From NCBI RefSeq assembly GCF_900104955.1, contig NZ_FNSI01000001.1:1336001-1400000 (forward strand): a DNA stretch of 64,000 bases, given 5' to 3'. The notes below the pieces were generated by a model. That model saw only the letters and a program-made list of their open reading frames with translations. It was not told the origin of the DNA and did not search any database. This document shows, piece after piece, positions 63,449 through 64,000 of the stretch (the first letter of the stretch is position 1; every line of letters begins with the position of its first letter). Position numbers and translations under genes: made by a program. Source of the DNA: Beijerinckia sp. 28-YEA-48. GTDB lineage: Bacteria; Pseudomonadota; Alphaproteobacteria; Rhizobiales; Beijerinckiaceae.

Positions 63449-64000
63449 TCAGACGAGCGCCGGCTGTTTCGCGCTGCTCTTGAAGCGCGGCATGACTTCG
63501 CGCGCGAACAAGCGCATCGACTCTTCCGAGATATAGCGCGTCTCGCCCGGCCATTCGCCGAGGAAGCGCACCAGCAGATGATTGATGCCGAGATCGGCCA
63601 GTTCCTGCACTTTGGCAGCGACCGTATCGGGCGTGCCGGCGATGATGTTGAGCATGTCGCCACCAGCGGCGAAGGCAGCCGGCGTCGATTCCTCGGGCTT
63701 CTTGCGCACGACCGGTCCATGCAGCGGACCGTGCTCGGCGACGTACTTGTCGCGCATGGCGAGATGTTCGGCCCGGGCCAGCTTGGCGCGCGCTTGGGCC
63801 TCTTCGTCGGTGTCAGCGACGACGACGGCAAGCCAGTCGCAGGTGCACCAGCGCAGGCATTCGTCGATCACGTGCTGCGGATGGTTGGCCGCCACCAGAG
63901 CCTCGCGATAGATGCGGATCTGCTCGGCGAGCGGCGATTCAGCACTGAAGATGCCGAGGAAGGCCGGCAGACCGCGCTGCGCCGCCTTGATGACGGACGA
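63449..64000 (-). CDS. Luciferase-family (LLM class) flavin-dependent oxidoreductase, 5' end outside the window
   Basis: The reading frame is open from the window edge (64000) to its stop at 63449, giving the C-terminal 183 residues. Segments such as AAQRGLPAFLGIFSAESPLA, EQIRIYREALVAANH and ISEESMRLFAREVMPRFK, preceded by IAGTPDTVAAKVQELADLGI, are typical of bacterial-luciferase-like monooxygenases. It is not a close relative of the RutA-like enzyme at 18222. Substrate unknown. Confidence 0.85.
   Translation of the reverse strand, partial: SSVIKAAQRGLPAFLGIFSAESPLAEQIRIYREALVAANHPQHVIDECLRWCTCDWLAVVVADTDEEAQARAKLARAEHLAMRDKYVAEHGPLHGPVVRKKPEESTPAAFAAGGDMLNIIAGTPDTVAAKVQELADLGINHLLVRFLGEWPGETRYISEESMRLFAREVMPRFKSSAKQPALV

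Overview
The window is high-GC bacterial DNA. It carries the conserved alphaproteobacterial nitrogen-regulation block ispDF / dusB(nifR3)-ntrB-ntrC-ntrY-ntrX / hfq-hflX, with ratA, cinA and mazG homologues nearby. It also has Bug-type (TctC-like) binding proteins, a D-tartrate dehydratase close to the Bradyrhizobium enzyme, HmuQ-type haem oxygenase and HutX. This points to a member of the Hyphomicrobiales (Rhizobiales), chromosomal, species not determinable. I saw no rRNA, tRNA, CRISPR array, transposase or integrase.

Layout. 0.3-2.6 kb: pirin, a lipoprotein L,D-transpeptidase, RatA/Coq10. 2.7-7 kb: AraC regulator and three exported proteins (DUF1254/DUF1214, outer-membrane barrel, PAP2 phosphatase). 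7.1-16.8 kb: an acid-sugar catabolic region with two enolase-superfamily enzymes (one recognisable as TarD), three solute-binding proteins of tripartite tricarboxylate transporters, two LysR and one IclR regulator, and a bicupin. 16.9-21.1 kb: a small Rut-like operon (RutA-like flavin monooxygenase, RidA, flavin reductase) with a divergent LysR, followed by an XRE regulator. 21.2-24.6 kb (minus strand): methyltransferase, CinA, alpha/beta hydrolase, IspDF. 24.7-34.3 kb: dusB-ntrBC, ntrYX, hfq-hflX. 34.3-39.9 kb (minus): a complete cecR-ybhGFSR-type drug exporter operon. 40.1-42.4 kb: LysR with divergent SDR and a SnoaL-like protein. 42.4-44.9 kb: MazG, double cold-shock protein, SRPBCC protein. 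45-46 kb: a decayed TctA fragment running into an EtfB-KMT-like methyltransferase. 46-52.1 kb: two divergent haem-uptake operons (TonB receptor-hmuQ-hutX and hmuTUV). 52.3-55.4 kb: an aaeBXA-type efflux set. 55.8-57.8 kb: intact tctBA. 58.1-60 kb: Tat-exported DUF1254/DUF1214 protein and an HdeA/HdeB-like protein. 60.2-63.2 kb (minus): HscC-type Hsp70 with its membrane J-protein. 63.4 kb to the edge: 3' part of a luciferase-family monooxygenase.

How it fits together. A core block that is normally compact in this order (ratA, cinA, ispDF, dusB, ntrBCYX, hfq, hflX, mazG) is interrupted by two accessory regions, about 18.5 kb between ratA and cinA and about 8 kb between hflX and mazG. The most unusual items are the minimal Rut-like operon, a duplicated Bug-gene leader with a broken start that flanks a 3.5-kb LysR-enolase-Bug module, the TctA relic, an enolase-superfamily enzyme lacking one usual catalytic lysine and one usual metal ligand, a probable CTG start of hflX overlapping the hfq stop, and the repeat array between the two haem operons.
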